Notes: generated from the sequence alone by a model not told the origin. Shown: positions 8,920 to 17,692, counted from the first letter of the stretch. The stretch is 64,000 nt of DNA from Salinicola endophyticus (GCF_003206575.1 NZ_PZJO01000002.1:208006-272005); one strand, 5' to 3'. Program-made: numbers and translations.

Positions 8920-10251
8920 TCAGTTGTCGAACAAGTGCTGATAATCGTCAAAACGAGAGAGCCCAAGACGCTCGAAAAATGCCATCGGCCATCCATAGCA
9001 ACTCGTGAAATAGCCATGCGCCAGCGCGTTGACAGCGGGCTTCGGCTCGATATCGGTATCGAGCATGAATGCCAGCTGCTCGCGGCTATCAGGCTCGTGA
9101 ACCGCATCCAGACCTCTATAGATGGCATTGCCAAGCACAATACTCGGCACCCCGAGATAGGCCGCCTCGATACCCGCCGTCGAAAAGAAGCAGAGAACCT
9201 TGTCTGCGCCCTGCATGAGATCGTACGAACTGATGACGGAATCGCTCTGAATGACATCCACATTGTCCCCCGCCAGGCCATGCCAGTAGTCGAAGTCACG
9301 ACGACATATGCCCGCTTGGTTGGGATGATTGCGAATGATCAATTGATAGCGAGACTGGTTGGCAGCCCAGCTTATCAACCAAGCGACGGCCTCGCGCTGG
9401 GTCGCAAAGATAGGGGACAGTTTGATCCTCGGATCCAGAGAGGCATACTCATCTTCGCTAGAAACGAAATAGACGACGTACTCACGTTGTCCGGTCGGCG
9501 CCTCAGCAAATTTCTCGGCAAATGCATTGGTTCTTTGCTCTTCGAAAAAAGCCTTTGCCTTCTCCCCTTTCAAGGGATCATCCGACTCCTCCCAAAAAGC
9601 CTTGACCACAGCGGACATGGACAAGAAATCATGGATACGACAAGGCTGAACCCGGAGCGTTTTACCGGCATTCATCCTTTCATAATAAATGATCTGCTGC
9701 TCAAGCCGCTCCAAGACCAGTGTTTGCGGATAGGTATTGTAGGAGCGGCCATTATAGATATAAAAAAGGTCATCAGGCTCCAGGCCAATCGACTGTATAC
9801 CAGCCTCAAAATGGGCTACGAAAAGCAGTGCCTGGCGGAGATAAGACTCGACCTCTGGCCAGCAGTCATCGAGATCAAGCGAGACACAACGGTAACGAGA
9901 GACCAGATTGGAGACAATGGCCACCCCAATATTGAGGCCTCGATATGTCACGCCCCTCAAGTCTTCGATATCCACCACCGAGCAGAGCAACTCATCGACC
10001 AACGCTGATAGGTCGGCAGAAGACTCGAAAGCACTGACTGTCGTCTGGTAGTAACCTTGATGCTCTCCGAGCATCCGAGAGATGGTCGCCTGGATATCAG
10101 CCAGCCGCCCTGCATCTCGCTCACCCACAGTGACCAGTGGGATCACCTGAAAGCGATCCTGCAAGCTGAGCCGATAGAGCATCTCCAGAAAGGTGCCGAA
10201 GACTTGATAATTTCGCAGGTCGCTACAAAAAACGAAGGCTCTACGCGACAT
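8920..10251 (-). CDS. Capsule-polysaccharide-biosynthesis-like protein, possible glycosyltransferase
   Basis: This protein of about 443 residues has no signal peptide. The N-terminal half is not recognisable to me. The C-terminal third resembles KpsS/CDP-glycerol-transferase-like capsule proteins, with a LIIRNHPN motif followed by an IQSDSVISSYDLMQGADKVL stretch and STAGIEAAYLGVPSIVLGN, a nucleotide-sugar-fold pattern. It is the last gene of the rmlB-rmlA-vioA operon. It starts right after the preceding stop (TAA GTG ATG); ATG at 10251 is chosen over the GTG three bases earlier. Likely roles are sugar transfer or assembly in surface or flagellin glycosylation. The exact reaction is unknown. 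Base composition looks lower in GC than the flanks, suggesting acquisition. Confidence 0.6.
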   Translation of the reverse strand: MSRRAFVFCSDLRNYQVFGTFLEMLYRLSLQDRFQVIPLVTVGERDAGRLADIQATISRMLGEHQGYYQTTVSAFESSADLSALVDELLCSVVDIEDLRGVTYRGLNIGVAIVSNLVSRYRCVSLDLDDCWPEVESYLRQALLFVAHFEAGIQSIGLEPDDLFYIYNGRSYNTYPQTLVLERLEQQIIYYERMNAGKTLRVQPCRIHDFLSMSAVVKAFWEESDDPLKGEKAKAFFEEQRTNAFAEKFAEAPTGQREYVVYFVSSEDEYASLDPRIKLSPIFATQREAVAWLISWAANQSRYQLIIRNHPNQAGICRRDFDYWHGLAGDNVDVIQSDSVISSYDLMQGADKVLCFFSTAGIEAAYLGVPSIVLGNAIYRGLDAVHEPDSREQLAFMLDTDIEPKPAVNALAHGYFTSCYGWPMAFFERLGLSRFDDYQHLFDN

Positions 10252-10254
10252 CAC

Positions 10255-12207
10255 TTATTCCCTGAAACTGTCAATGGTACTTTGCATATCGTGACATGAC
10301 CGCCAAGCATACTGGTGATGGGCTTTACGGCTGGAGATGATCAAGTCACCGGGTACCTCCGTGGTGGGTGTCTCCATCCTGCAATAGCTTCCACCCAACG
10401 CCTCTGCTGCACCATCGAGCACCTCTCCCAGAGAAGGGGTCGTATCGGGACCGATATTGACGATATCAAAGAAGCCATGCTGCGATTCGAGCTTCGTAAA
10501 ATGCACCAGCGCGTCGACAGCGTCCCGATAGTCGATTTTGCTGATCCGACGCGACACATGCCTTGCAGACACCTCTCCCCCATTGGCCAATGTCGACATC
10601 ATTGACGAGTAGGCTTCCTGTTTGACTAACGACTCGAGTGGCCCCATGACAGAAGAGAGCCGCAAGACAGTAAAACGCGTTTCACGGGTCATCTGTGAAA
10701 GCGATTTCAAGTGCTCCTCCACAAGCACCTTGGCTTGAGCATAGGAACCTTCCGGGCACAGCAAAGACGCCTCTGAAAGTATCTCCTTCGAGGTCCCATA
10801 GACACTCTGAGAGGACACGAAGATGATTTTCGCAGGCGTCACGCGCATACATGCCCGCAGAAATTCGACACTCGTTTGAACGGCGGCAAAATGATCGGCA
10901 GGCGCGTGGTGAGGCCTGGCAAAAGCGCCATGCAGCACCACATCGATACCGCGCAGATCCGCCATTCCGGAGAGCAGGTCCTCGAAGCAATAAGCGCGGC
11001 TAATACCTTTTCTTTCATTGCGACAGCGATCGACGGTAGAGACTTCGAGCCCACTGTCAGAGAGCAGCCGGTCCAGCAATAGCCCTCCAAGCAATCCGCT
11101 ACTGCCAGAGAGCAGCACTCTCTTCACTATCGATGGCTCACCGCGACTTCCCGAGCTGGATGTTGGCTGTAAAAAGGGAACCAGGTCGACCTTTTTACTA
11201 GCCACCTGTCTGACACCGGCATGTCTCAACGAGAGATGGGGTTTCAAGCAGGGCTGCTTCATCAGCAACCCCATGACCACATATTCGACCTCATTGAATC
11301 CGAGCTTGGCCCTGAGCCCGGTGATACCGGTAAACCGGGGGTTGATTTCGAAAACTTTGAAACCGTCGTCCGTGATACGGCCTTGCACGTTAATTGGCCC
11401 AAATGCATCCAAACGTTGCATGGATCGGCAAAAATCTTCAATAAAATGCTCTAGCGGTGCCAGATCGAGTGGAACGATCTCGATCGGTACCCCATTGGCC
11501 AGGCGATTGGTGGTGGCACAACAGGCACGCAGTTGGGAACTCTGATCAAAGATCAATTGCAAAGAAATTTCACCGACCTGGCGATTCTCTCCGCGAAGCA
11601 GACCTTTGCTGTAGTCAGCGGCGTGACAGTCGTTACTTGCCGGCATAGCGATTTCTTGATAGATATGGCTTTCGCCATCTTCAATGGCATGCAAAGCCCG
11701 CTGGTCAGCAACGACACTGATGCTCTGGGAAGCGTATCCTGAGCGCGGCTTTCTAATCAGCGGGAATATGATGTCCTCGGCGGCCAGCACTTCCTGATGC
11801 GTAAAACTTCTTACAAAAAAAGGGGCAGCCTCTTTAAACGCCCTGGCGTAGCCATACTTATCCCGGCAAGCTGCAACCAGAGGCTCCGCTGCGGCCAGCA
11901 CGCAGATCCTATGCTTTCCAAGTAAGTCTCTATGTTTTGCCAGCAAATAGGCCTCATCGTCGTGCCCCGGAATGAGTACCGTAATATTTTCTTCCGTCGC
12001 GACCCTGACCAGACTCTCTATATAGTCATCATCGTAATAACTCGGAATCAGCCGACTGCGATCACACTCCGTCGCGCCGAAAGCCGAGGGATTGTTTCCC
12101 AAACCGACGGTCTGAACAGCGCCAGGCTTGAATAGCTTGCATGAATCAATCACTGACTGACCGACACCACTACCAATTGAACAGATGCCGACCACAAGCT
12201 CATCCAT
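10255..12207 (-). CDS. ATP-grasp / NAD-dependent epimerase-dehydratase fusion protein
   Basis: This is a 650-residue two-part protein. The N-terminal half (about 1-345) looks like a carbamoyl-phosphate-synthase-type ATP-grasp enzyme: a Rossmann-like start (VVGICSIGSGVGQSVI), LIPGHDDEA, a phosphate-loop-like FPLIRKPRSGYASQSI, and the metal-binding NVQGRITDDGFKVFEINPRF. The C-terminal half (about 370-650) is an extended SDR: VKRVLLSGSSGLLGGLLLD is the dinucleotide-binding loop, then IIFVSSQSVYGTS and the catalytic-type SYAQAKVLVE (Tyr-x-x-x-Lys). ATG at 12207 overlaps the aminotransferase stop by 8 bases; an extended reading upstream would be an artefact. The ATP-grasp part could amidate or acylate the 4-amino sugar made by its neighbours and the SDR part could epimerise or reduce it. 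That is inference. Confidence 0.72.
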   Translation of the reverse strand: MDELVVGICSIGSGVGQSVIDSCKLFKPGAVQTVGLGNNPSAFGATECDRSRLIPSYYDDDYIESLVRVATEENITVLIPGHDDEAYLLAKHRDLLGKHRICVLAAAEPLVAACRDKYGYARAFKEAAPFFVRSFTHQEVLAAEDIIFPLIRKPRSGYASQSISVVADQRALHAIEDGESHIYQEIAMPASNDCHAADYSKGLLRGENRQVGEISLQLIFDQSSQLRACCATTNRLANGVPIEIVPLDLAPLEHFIEDFCRSMQRLDAFGPINVQGRITDDGFKVFEINPRFTGITGLRAKLGFNEVEYVVMGLLMKQPCLKPHLSLRHAGVRQVASKKVDLVPFLQPTSSSGSRGEPSIVKRVLLSGSSGLLGGLLLDRLLSDSGLEVSTVDRCRNERKGISRAYCFEDLLSGMADLRGIDVVLHGAFARPHHAPADHFAAVQTSVEFLRACMRVTPAKIIFVSSQSVYGTSKEILSEASLLCPEGSYAQAKVLVEEHLKSLSQMTRETRFTVLRLSSVMGPLESLVKQEAYSSMMSTLANGGEVSARHVSRRISKIDYRDAVDALVHFTKLESQHGFFDIVNIGPDTTPSLGEVLDGAAEALGGSYCRMETPTTEVPGDLIISSRKAHHQYAWRSCHDMQSTIDSFRE

Positions 12208-13330
12208 ATGACACCCCGTATCCGTGCTCTTTGACGACCTGACAAATAAATTCGACCTGATGGGCAGAAAGAGAGGCCGATATCGGCAGACAAATGACCT
12301 CATCTGCAGCACTGTGCGCGTGACTCAAGGGCGACGGCGATCGACTCTCTGCACCACGATAGACCGCGTGATCGCTGATGAGCGGATAGAAGTAGCGCCG
12401 CGCGTAGACATCATGCGCTCGCAAGCGCTCATAGAGTTCGTCCCTGCTCACTGCGTAGTCATGACTGACGCGCACAGGAAAATAGGCATAGTTGGAGACG
12501 GTCTGCGCCTGAAAATCCGGCAGCCGGATACCTTTGATACCTTCCAGATTGCGCCTGTATAGGCGATCGACCTCCTCTCGCCTACGGATGGCACAATCGA
12601 TATGTTTCAGCTGCAGCAGACCGAAGGCAGCATTGATCTCGCTCATCTTGCCATTGATGCCCGATGCCACGACCGTCGTCTCGTTGACGATGCCGAAATT
12701 CTTGAGGTTATCGATATGGCGCTTGGTCTTGGCATCAGGGCAGACGATGGCACCGCCCTCGAAGGTATTGAAAACCTTGGTGGCGTGGAAGCTGATTGCG
12801 CTCAGGTCACCATGACGCAGAATGCTGCCACCCTCGTCCTCGACGCCGAAAGCGTGCGCGGCGTCATAGATCACCTTGAGGTTGTAGGTATCGGCGATCT
12901 CCTGGATCGCCGCGACATCGCACGGGTTGCCGTAACAGTGCACCGGCATGATCGCGGTCGTGCGCGGCGTGATGGCCGCCTCGATCTTCTCGGGGTCGAG
13001 ATTGAACGTCTGGGGATCGATATCGACGAAGACCGGCGTGATGCCGTTCCAGAGCAGCGAATGCCCGGTGGCCACGAACGAAAACGGCGTGGTGATCACT
13101 TCACCGCTGATTCTTAGCGCCTGCAGCGCGGTAAGTAGCGCAATGGTCCCGTTGTTGAAGAGCGCGATCTCCGGTACGCCCAGGTAGTCGCGAAGTGCCG
13201 CTTCCAGCTGCTGATGCATCGGCCCATTGTTGGTCAGCTTCTTACTCGCCCATATCTGTTCGAGATAGGGAATGAACTCGTCCAATGGCGGTAGATAGGG
13301 CTCGGTGACATAGATGGGCTTGTCGTTCAT
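12200..13330 (-). CDS. vioA: dTDP-4-amino-4,6-dideoxyglucose-forming aminotransferase (VioA-like, DegT/DnrJ/EryC1 family)
   Basis: This PLP-dependent sugar aminotransferase is 376 residues, a typical size. It shows VTEPYLPPLDEFIPYLEQIW and LTNNGPMHQQLE at the N-terminus, GEVITTPFSFVATGHSLLWN, VIYDAAHAFGV (cofactor Asp), and SFHATKVFNTFEGG with Lys185 as the predicted Schiff-base lysine. These stretches are those of VioA, which converts dTDP-4-keto-6-deoxyglucose to dTDP-viosamine, rather than of 3-aminotransferases. The substrate would come from RmlA and RmlB encoded just upstream. rmlC and rmlD are absent, which argues against rhamnose and for an amino sugar. VioA-dependent flagellin glycosylation is known in Pseudomonas. 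Confidence 0.83.
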   Translation of the reverse strand: MNDKPIYVTEPYLPPLDEFIPYLEQIWASKKLTNNGPMHQQLEAALRDYLGVPEIALFNNGTIALLTALQALRISGEVITTPFSFVATGHSLLWNGITPVFVDIDPQTFNLDPEKIEAAITPRTTAIMPVHCYGNPCDVAAIQEIADTYNLKVIYDAAHAFGVEDEGGSILRHGDLSAISFHATKVFNTFEGGAIVCPDAKTKRHIDNLKNFGIVNETTVVASGINGKMSEINAAFGLLQLKHIDCAIRRREEVDRLYRRNLEGIKGIRLPDFQAQTVSNYAYFPVRVSHDYAVSRDELYERLRAHDVYARRYFYPLISDHAVYRGAESRSPSPLSHAHSAADEVICLPISASLSAHQVEFICQVVKEHGYGVSYG

Positions 13331-13404
13331 GGATTACCTTTTCTCAGATACCCACCGGCACCACGGCATGGCATCGAGGGCTGATCAGGCCCTGTTGATC
13401 TCGG

Positions 13405-14286
13405 CTATGGCGATTCTTCGAGAAACTCGAGCAGATAACGTCCATAGCCATTCTTGGCGAAGACTTTAGCAGCCGCGGCCAGCTCGCTCTCACTCAGCCA
13501 GCCTTGACGCCAGGCGATCTCTTCCAGACAAGCGATCTTGTACCCTTGGCGTTTCTCGATGGTCTCGACGAACTGAGCGGCTTCCAGCAGGCTTTCGTGG
13601 GTACCGGTATCGAGCCAGGCGAAGCCACGTCCCAATAGTTGAACGTGCAAGTCGCCGCGTTGGAGATAGGCTCGATTGATGTCGGTGATTTCCAACTCGC
13701 CTCGATGCGAAGGCTTCAGATGCTTGGCGATCTCGATAACGTCGTTGTCGTAGAAGTAGAGGCCGGTGACGGCGTAATGGGATCGGGGTTTGCTAGGTTT
13801 TTCCTCGAGAGACAGTACACGGCGTTCGGCATCGAACTCGACCACGCCGAAGCGCTCGGGATCCTTGACCTGGTAGCCGAATACCGTGGCACCGGAGGCG
13901 CTTTCCATGACCCGCTTTAGCTTGGGACTGAACGCCTGTCCGTAGAAGATATTATCGCCGAGCACCAAGCAGACATTGTCCTGACCAATGAAGGACTCTC
14001 CGATCAGAAACGCCTGCGCCAACCCCTCCGGGCGTGGTTGCACAGCGTATTGCAGATCGATACCGAAGCGCGCGCCGTCGCCCAGCAAACGCTGGAAGTT
14101 GTCTCGATCCTCTGGCGTGGTGATGATCAGGATGTCGCGTATCCCCGCCAGCATGAGCACCGACAGCGGATAGTAGATCATCGGCTTGTCGTAGATTGGC
14201 AGCAGCTGCTTGGATATGCCCATGGTGATCGGGTGCAGACGGCTACCAGCACCACCAGCCAGCACGATACCCTTGTAGCCCTTCAT
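13405..14286 (-). CDS. rmlA: Glucose-1-phosphate thymidylyltransferase RmlA
   Basis: RmlA makes dTDP-glucose from glucose-1-phosphate and dTTP. The 293-residue protein starts [19 protein letters not shown], the nucleotidyltransferase signature, and has [32 protein letters not shown] and [15 protein letters not shown], all diagnostic of RmlA. ATG at 14286 overlaps the rmlB stop (ATGA). A longer upstream reading lies inside rmlB and is rejected. It lies second in the operon and feeds RmlB. Confidence 0.96.
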   Translation of the reverse strand: MKGYKGIVLAGGAGSRLHPITMGISKQLLPIYDKPMIYYPLSVLMLAGIRDILIITTPEDRDNFQRLLGDGARFGIDLQYAVQPRPEGLAQAFLIGESFIGQDNVCLVLGDNIFYGQAFSPKLKRVMESASGATVFGYQVKDPERFGVVEFDAERRVLSLEEKPSKPRSHYAVTGLYFYDNDVIEIAKHLKPSHRGELEITDINRAYLQRGDLHVQLLGRGFAWLDTGTHESLLEAAQFVETIEKRQGYKIACLEEIAWRQGWLSESELAAAAKVFAKNGYGRYLLEFLEESP

Positions 14287-15347
14287 GCCGGAGTGCCCAA
14301 TCGGGACAGATCCAGCCCGCCCACACCCTGACGGCTCCACCAGTTCGGATGCGCCAGGTACCAGGCGACCGTTGCTCGTAACCCATTCTCGAACTTCTCC
14401 TGGGCGCGCCAGCCCAACTCTCGCGAGAGCTTGCTGGAGTCGATGGCATAGCGCCGATCATGGCCCGGCCGATCTTTGACGAATCGAATCTGACGCGCGT
14501 AGGAGGCCCCCGCGCCGGCCAGCGGCCGCCATTCGTCAAGGAGCTCACAGATCGACTGCACCACCGAAAGATTGGTACGTTCGCTGTCACCGCCGACATT
14601 GTAGGTTTCGCCGACTCGGCCGCGTGTAGCGATCGCGACGAGCGCTCGGGCATGGTCGTCAACGTAAAGCCAGTCACGTATCTGCTGGCCATCGCCGTAG
14701 ACAGGCAGGTCAGCGCCGCACAGCGCCGAAAGGATCATCAGCGGTATCAACTTCTCGGGGTACTGGAAAGGGCCATAATTATTGGAGCAGTTGGATACGA
14801 TGACAGGCAGCCCATAAGTTCGGTGCCAGGCCCTGACCAGGTGGTCCGCCCCCGCCTTGCTGGCCGAATAGGGTGAACTGGGGGCGTAGGGCGAGCTTTC
14901 GTCGAAACGTGTCGTATGGTCTGCACCGAGATCGCCGAACACTTCATCGGTGGAGACATGGTGAAAGCGAAACGTCTCACGTCGCGCCTGGGAGAGCCCG
15001 CGCCAGTGGCTTCGCGTCACCTCAAGCAGTGTTGCCGTACCGAGGACGTTGTGATGCACGAACGAGAGCGGATCGTCGATGGAGCGATCGACATGTGTCT
15101 CCGCGGCCAGATGCATCACGGCATCGGGCGAGTGGCGCTCGAAGACCTGTTCCAGGGCCGCACGATCATTGATATCGATTGGCTCCATCCAGTAACGGCC
15201 AGCATGGGTGCCAGCGAGATCGGTATCCGGATGCGAGGCATAGCCGAGCCTGTCGATATTGACGACGCTATGCTCGGTAGCCGTCAGCAGGTGCTGGACC
15301 AAAGCCCTGCCGATGAAACCCGCCCCGCCCGTGACCACTATTTTCAT
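14283..15347 (-). CDS. rmlB: dTDP-glucose 4,6-dehydratase RmlB
   Basis: RmlB converts dTDP-glucose to dTDP-4-keto-6-deoxyglucose. The 354-residue protein begins [20 protein letters not shown] (NAD-binding GxxGxxG). It has [45 protein letters not shown] (catalytic Tyr and Lys), and [18 protein letters not shown], all RmlB hallmarks. It is the first gene of the leftward sugar operon. No promoter was assigned in the 204 bases before it. Confidence 0.97.
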   Translation of the reverse strand: MKIVVTGGAGFIGRALVQHLLTATEHSVVNIDRLGYASHPDTDLAGTHAGRYWMEPIDINDRAALEQVFERHSPDAVMHLAAETHVDRSIDDPLSFVHHNVLGTATLLEVTRSHWRGLSQARRETFRFHHVSTDEVFGDLGADHTTRFDESSPYAPSSPYSASKAGADHLVRAWHRTYGLPVIVSNCSNNYGPFQYPEKLIPLMILSALCGADLPVYGDGQQIRDWLYVDDHARALVAIATRGRVGETYNVGGDSERTNLSVVQSICELLDEWRPLAGAGASYARQIRFVKDRPGHDRRYAIDSSKLSRELGWRAQEKFENGLRATVAWYLAHPNWWSRQGVGGLDLSRLGTPA

Positions 15348-15551
15348 GCCGCACCCGTCGATAATTCTCCACCGAGTGCCAGCATGCCTGCATCGGCGAC
15401 GAACGTTACAGTGAATAAGTGCCTATACGCTCTCCAGTTCGTCGCTTATCGGACGTCAAAGAGCCTCGATCGACACGCCCTCTTCAGAAGCGACCGAATG
15501 ATGAGCGACCAGCATATTGGCAAGGTGCCGGACGAGCGTGCTGCCACACCC

Positions 15552-16082
15552 TCATTCGGCCGGTCGGCCAGCGTCTACCGCCTCTCCCCCTTCGTCGCTC
15601 TCCGCCACGGCCGGCGGTACCGACAAGCTGTCGCGGCGCTCGCCGTCAAACGCCTCGCGCAGCACGTCGTGCTCGGGATTCATATCGATGTTGCCGTGGA
15701 AGGCCGCGCCATCTTCGAGGATCAGCCCGGGGGCGTAGAGTTCTCCCTGGACTGCGGCTGTGGCTTTCAGCGTGATCCGCTCGGCAGCGAGGAGCTGCCC
15801 TTCGACCTGCCCTTTCACGGTGATCTCGCGGGCGACCAAGCGGCCCTCGACCTGGCCGTCACTACCGACCGTCACCGCGTGGTGGGGAAAGCTGACATCA
15901 CCGACGACCCGGCCTTCGATCAGCAGATCTTCTTCGCCGTTGACATCACCACGAATCGTGGTCTTGGCGCCAATTCGCGACATGCCGTGTAGCGACTGGG
16001 AGGGCTCGTTACCACGAGTCGGCGTGCTGGCGGCCTCAGTCGAAACGGGCTGGCGGAGCGCTTGGCTGGATTTCGGAAACAT
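15552..16082 (-). CDS. Bactofilin (polymer-forming cytoskeletal protein)
   Basis: The bactofilin family (DUF583) forms filaments from a right-handed beta helix. The 176-residue product has the short-repeat core from about residue 35 to 135: RIGAKTTIRGDVNGEEDLLI, EGRVVGDVS, then QVEGRLVAREITVKGQVEGQ and AVQGELYAPGLILEDGAAFH. Acidic, Pro-rich tails flank the core. There is no membrane segment. ATG at 16082 has GAGAG upstream; an in-frame GTG at 16100 lacks a ribosome site. It is divergent from a second bactofilin and preceded by a sigma 28-like promoter, which suggests co-expression with flagella. The cellular role is unknown. Confidence 0.88.
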   Translation of the reverse strand: MFPKSSQALRQPVSTEAASTPTRGNEPSQSLHGMSRIGAKTTIRGDVNGEEDLLIEGRVVGDVSFPHHAVTVGSDGQVEGRLVAREITVKGQVEGQLLAAERITLKATAAVQGELYAPGLILEDGAAFHGNIDMNPEHDVLREAFDGERRDSLSVPPAVAESDEGGEAVDAGRPAE

Positions 16083-16145
16083 CGGACAGCTCTCGGTCAC
16101 GGGTTGGCGATATCCGGGCGTAAGCTGCCCGAACGCTAGATTTCT

Positions 16146-16172
16146 TCATCGGCGATCACGCCTATATCTTGA
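16146..16172 (-). promoter_or_regulatory. Putative sigma 28 promoter for the minus-strand bactofilin
   Basis: Read on the minus strand, TCAAGATA, an 11-base spacer and GCCGATGA match the FliA consensus at 5 of 8 and 7 of 8 positions. It is 64 bases upstream of the bactofilin ATG. The -35 is weak, so this is a candidate only. Confidence 0.55.
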
Positions 16173-16483
16173 CCGCGAGAGCCCCATCACTCTCTTCAGG
16201 GCTCTACTCACTCCCTTTCGGGCCTTTCGGTTCCTGGATCGTGTCCGTCGACAGGCATGGCGGACAGCCTCGAGCGCACGGCTATGGAACAAGCACGGCT
16301 ACCTTCAGGTTTTCTTACCCGCGCCGATACACGAATCAATTGCCCCGAAAAAGATGATGGGAGGGCTTCCCTCGTCCCCTGCCAACGTCAGTACTCGGGC
16401 TTGGGCGTCTTGAACAGAGACGATGCGGGCGTCTTGAAAAGACGCGGTCATAGACACGTCTCCAGCACAATGAAGAGGAAGGC
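16173..16483. other. Divergent bactofilin intergenic region with repeated GCGTCTTGAA motif
   Basis: No gene is evident. An inverted repeat GCGTCTT-GAA-AAGACGC is at 16429-16445. A related direct copy beginning GCGTCTTGAACAGAGACG lies about 24 bases before it (16405). The pair sits 40-80 bases in front of the anchored bactofilin and could be an operator. Confidence 0.4.
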
Positions 16484-17086
16484 ATGGATTTGGGAGAGTG
16501 GCTTCTGCTGGGCGGCCTAGGCTGCTGCCTGCTGCTGCTGTTCGACGGCTACCGTCGGGCACGCGGGCGACGTAAGCGCGCTGTGGCAGCCTCGGCATAT
16601 GCGTCGTCGCAGACAAAGCCTTTCGAGCAGACAAAACCTGTCGAGAGAGGGAGCACTGAGCCCGACCAGACACTGCCCGAGGAGGACGCGTCATCTTCCT
16701 GCCCACCGGCGCCGTCAGGCTCATCAGCGAGTTTCGAAGGTGATGACCCGGCCACACTGATCGGCGCCAGTATGAGCGTGGTCGGCGACATCGACTGCGC
16801 CGAATCGATTCGTGTCGAGGGGCGACTCGACGGCACGCTGGCCGCCGATGAACACGACGTCGTCGTCGGTGCACTGGCTGAGGTCGGCCCGCAGCTGAGT
16901 GCCGGCACACTACATATCGCCGGCCGCGTGTCGGGCGAGCAGCGTGTGCAGGGGGCGGCGTTGATCGCTCCCGGTGCACGGGTAGAGGGCACACTCACGG
17001 CACACAGGTTGGCGTGCCATGAGGGCGCCAGCCTGCAGGGTAGCATCCAGGTGGGCGGCCATCGCTCGGGCGCTGCCCGACGCTGA
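16484..17086 (+). CDS. Membrane-anchored bactofilin with a ZipA-like N-terminus
   Basis: This 200-residue protein has a single N-terminal membrane segment (about 5-21) followed by FDGYRRARGRRKR. The combination GEWLLL...LFDGYRR closely recalls the N-terminal anchor of pseudomonad and halomonad ZipA (REWLI...FDGWRRMR). A low-complexity linker rich in Thr, Glu, Ser and Pro spans about 38-85. A bactofilin core follows (ATLIGASMSVVGDIDCAESI, RVEGRLDGTLA, GTLHIAGRVSGE, EGTLTAHRLACHEG) to the end. The ribosome site AGAGGAAGG precedes the ATG. It is divergent from the soluble bactofilin, so the pair may co-assemble with this one as the membrane tether. That is inference. Confidence 0.82.
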   Translation: MDLGEWLLLGGLGCCLLLLFDGYRRARGRRKRAVAASAYASSQTKPFEQTKPVERGSTEPDQTLPEEDASSSCPPAPSGSSASFEGDDPATLIGASMSVVGDIDCAESIRVEGRLDGTLAADEHDVVVGALAEVGPQLSAGTLHIAGRVSGEQRVQGAALIAPGARVEGTLTAHRLACHEGASLQGSIQVGGHRSGAARR

Positions 17087-17173
17087 GCCGCTCCTTCAAT
17101 GAGTGGCTGACAGCGGCTCGACGCTGGCAGTCGAAGTGCCTGATCCAAGTGTCGCTAACGGGAGTGACAAGCC

Positions 17174-17545
17174 ATGCCCAGCCCCATCGATCTCAACACG
17201 CTATCGCTCAACTTGGGCGCCGGCAGCTCGCCACAGCAGCGCCTCGACAGCCTGATGCAGCAGGCACGGCAGAATCTGCCGTTCGTGCAGGATGCCAATG
17301 CAGCCGCCAATGATGGCGAGCGCGCCGGCAAGGGTTATCTGAGCGACCAGATCAACGAGCTCAATGCAGTCATGTACCAGTACGGCCTGCGCTTCGAGCT
17401 GAGCGACTTCGACAGCCAGGTGATCACCCGGGTCATCGATCGAGCCACCGGAGAAGTCATCCGCCAGATCCCGTCGGAGGAGATGCTGCGGATCGCCAAG
17501 GCCTTCGCCGACGACCAGGGCCGCTTGGTCGACGCCTCAGCCTGA
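17174..17545 (+). CDS. flaG: Flagellar protein FlaG
   Basis: The 123-residue protein has the FlaG C-terminal domain (about 58-120): QINELNAVMYQYGLRFELSD, DFDSQVITRVIDRATGEVIR and QIPSEEMLRIAKAF. FlaG is a small protein of polar and lateral flagellar clusters that affects filament length; its precise action is not settled. It is usually found next to flagellin and fliD. Here it sits after the bactofilin and near the flagellin glycosylation island. GGGAGTG precedes the ATG. Confidence 0.92.
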   Translation: MPSPIDLNTLSLNLGAGSSPQQRLDSLMQQARQNLPFVQDANAAANDGERAGKGYLSDQINELNAVMYQYGLRFELSDFDSQVITRVIDRATGEVIRQIPSEEMLRIAKAFADDQGRLVDASA

Positions 17546-17692
17546 CACCGACAGCCCTTCCCGCCTCTGGCTTGCCCGGCAGCGCGACATGGCGTCTGAG
17601 TAACAGCTGCCGGCGTGCCCTGTTGCGAATTCGTCGAATCGAGCGCCAGCGCTTACGCTTAGGCCACGACACATGGCCGAGGGAGCGGCAAG

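Noticed and set aside
17087..17173. Sigma 28 promoter for flaG
   Set aside because: No GCCGAT-type -10 with a suitable -35 could be found in this short interval.
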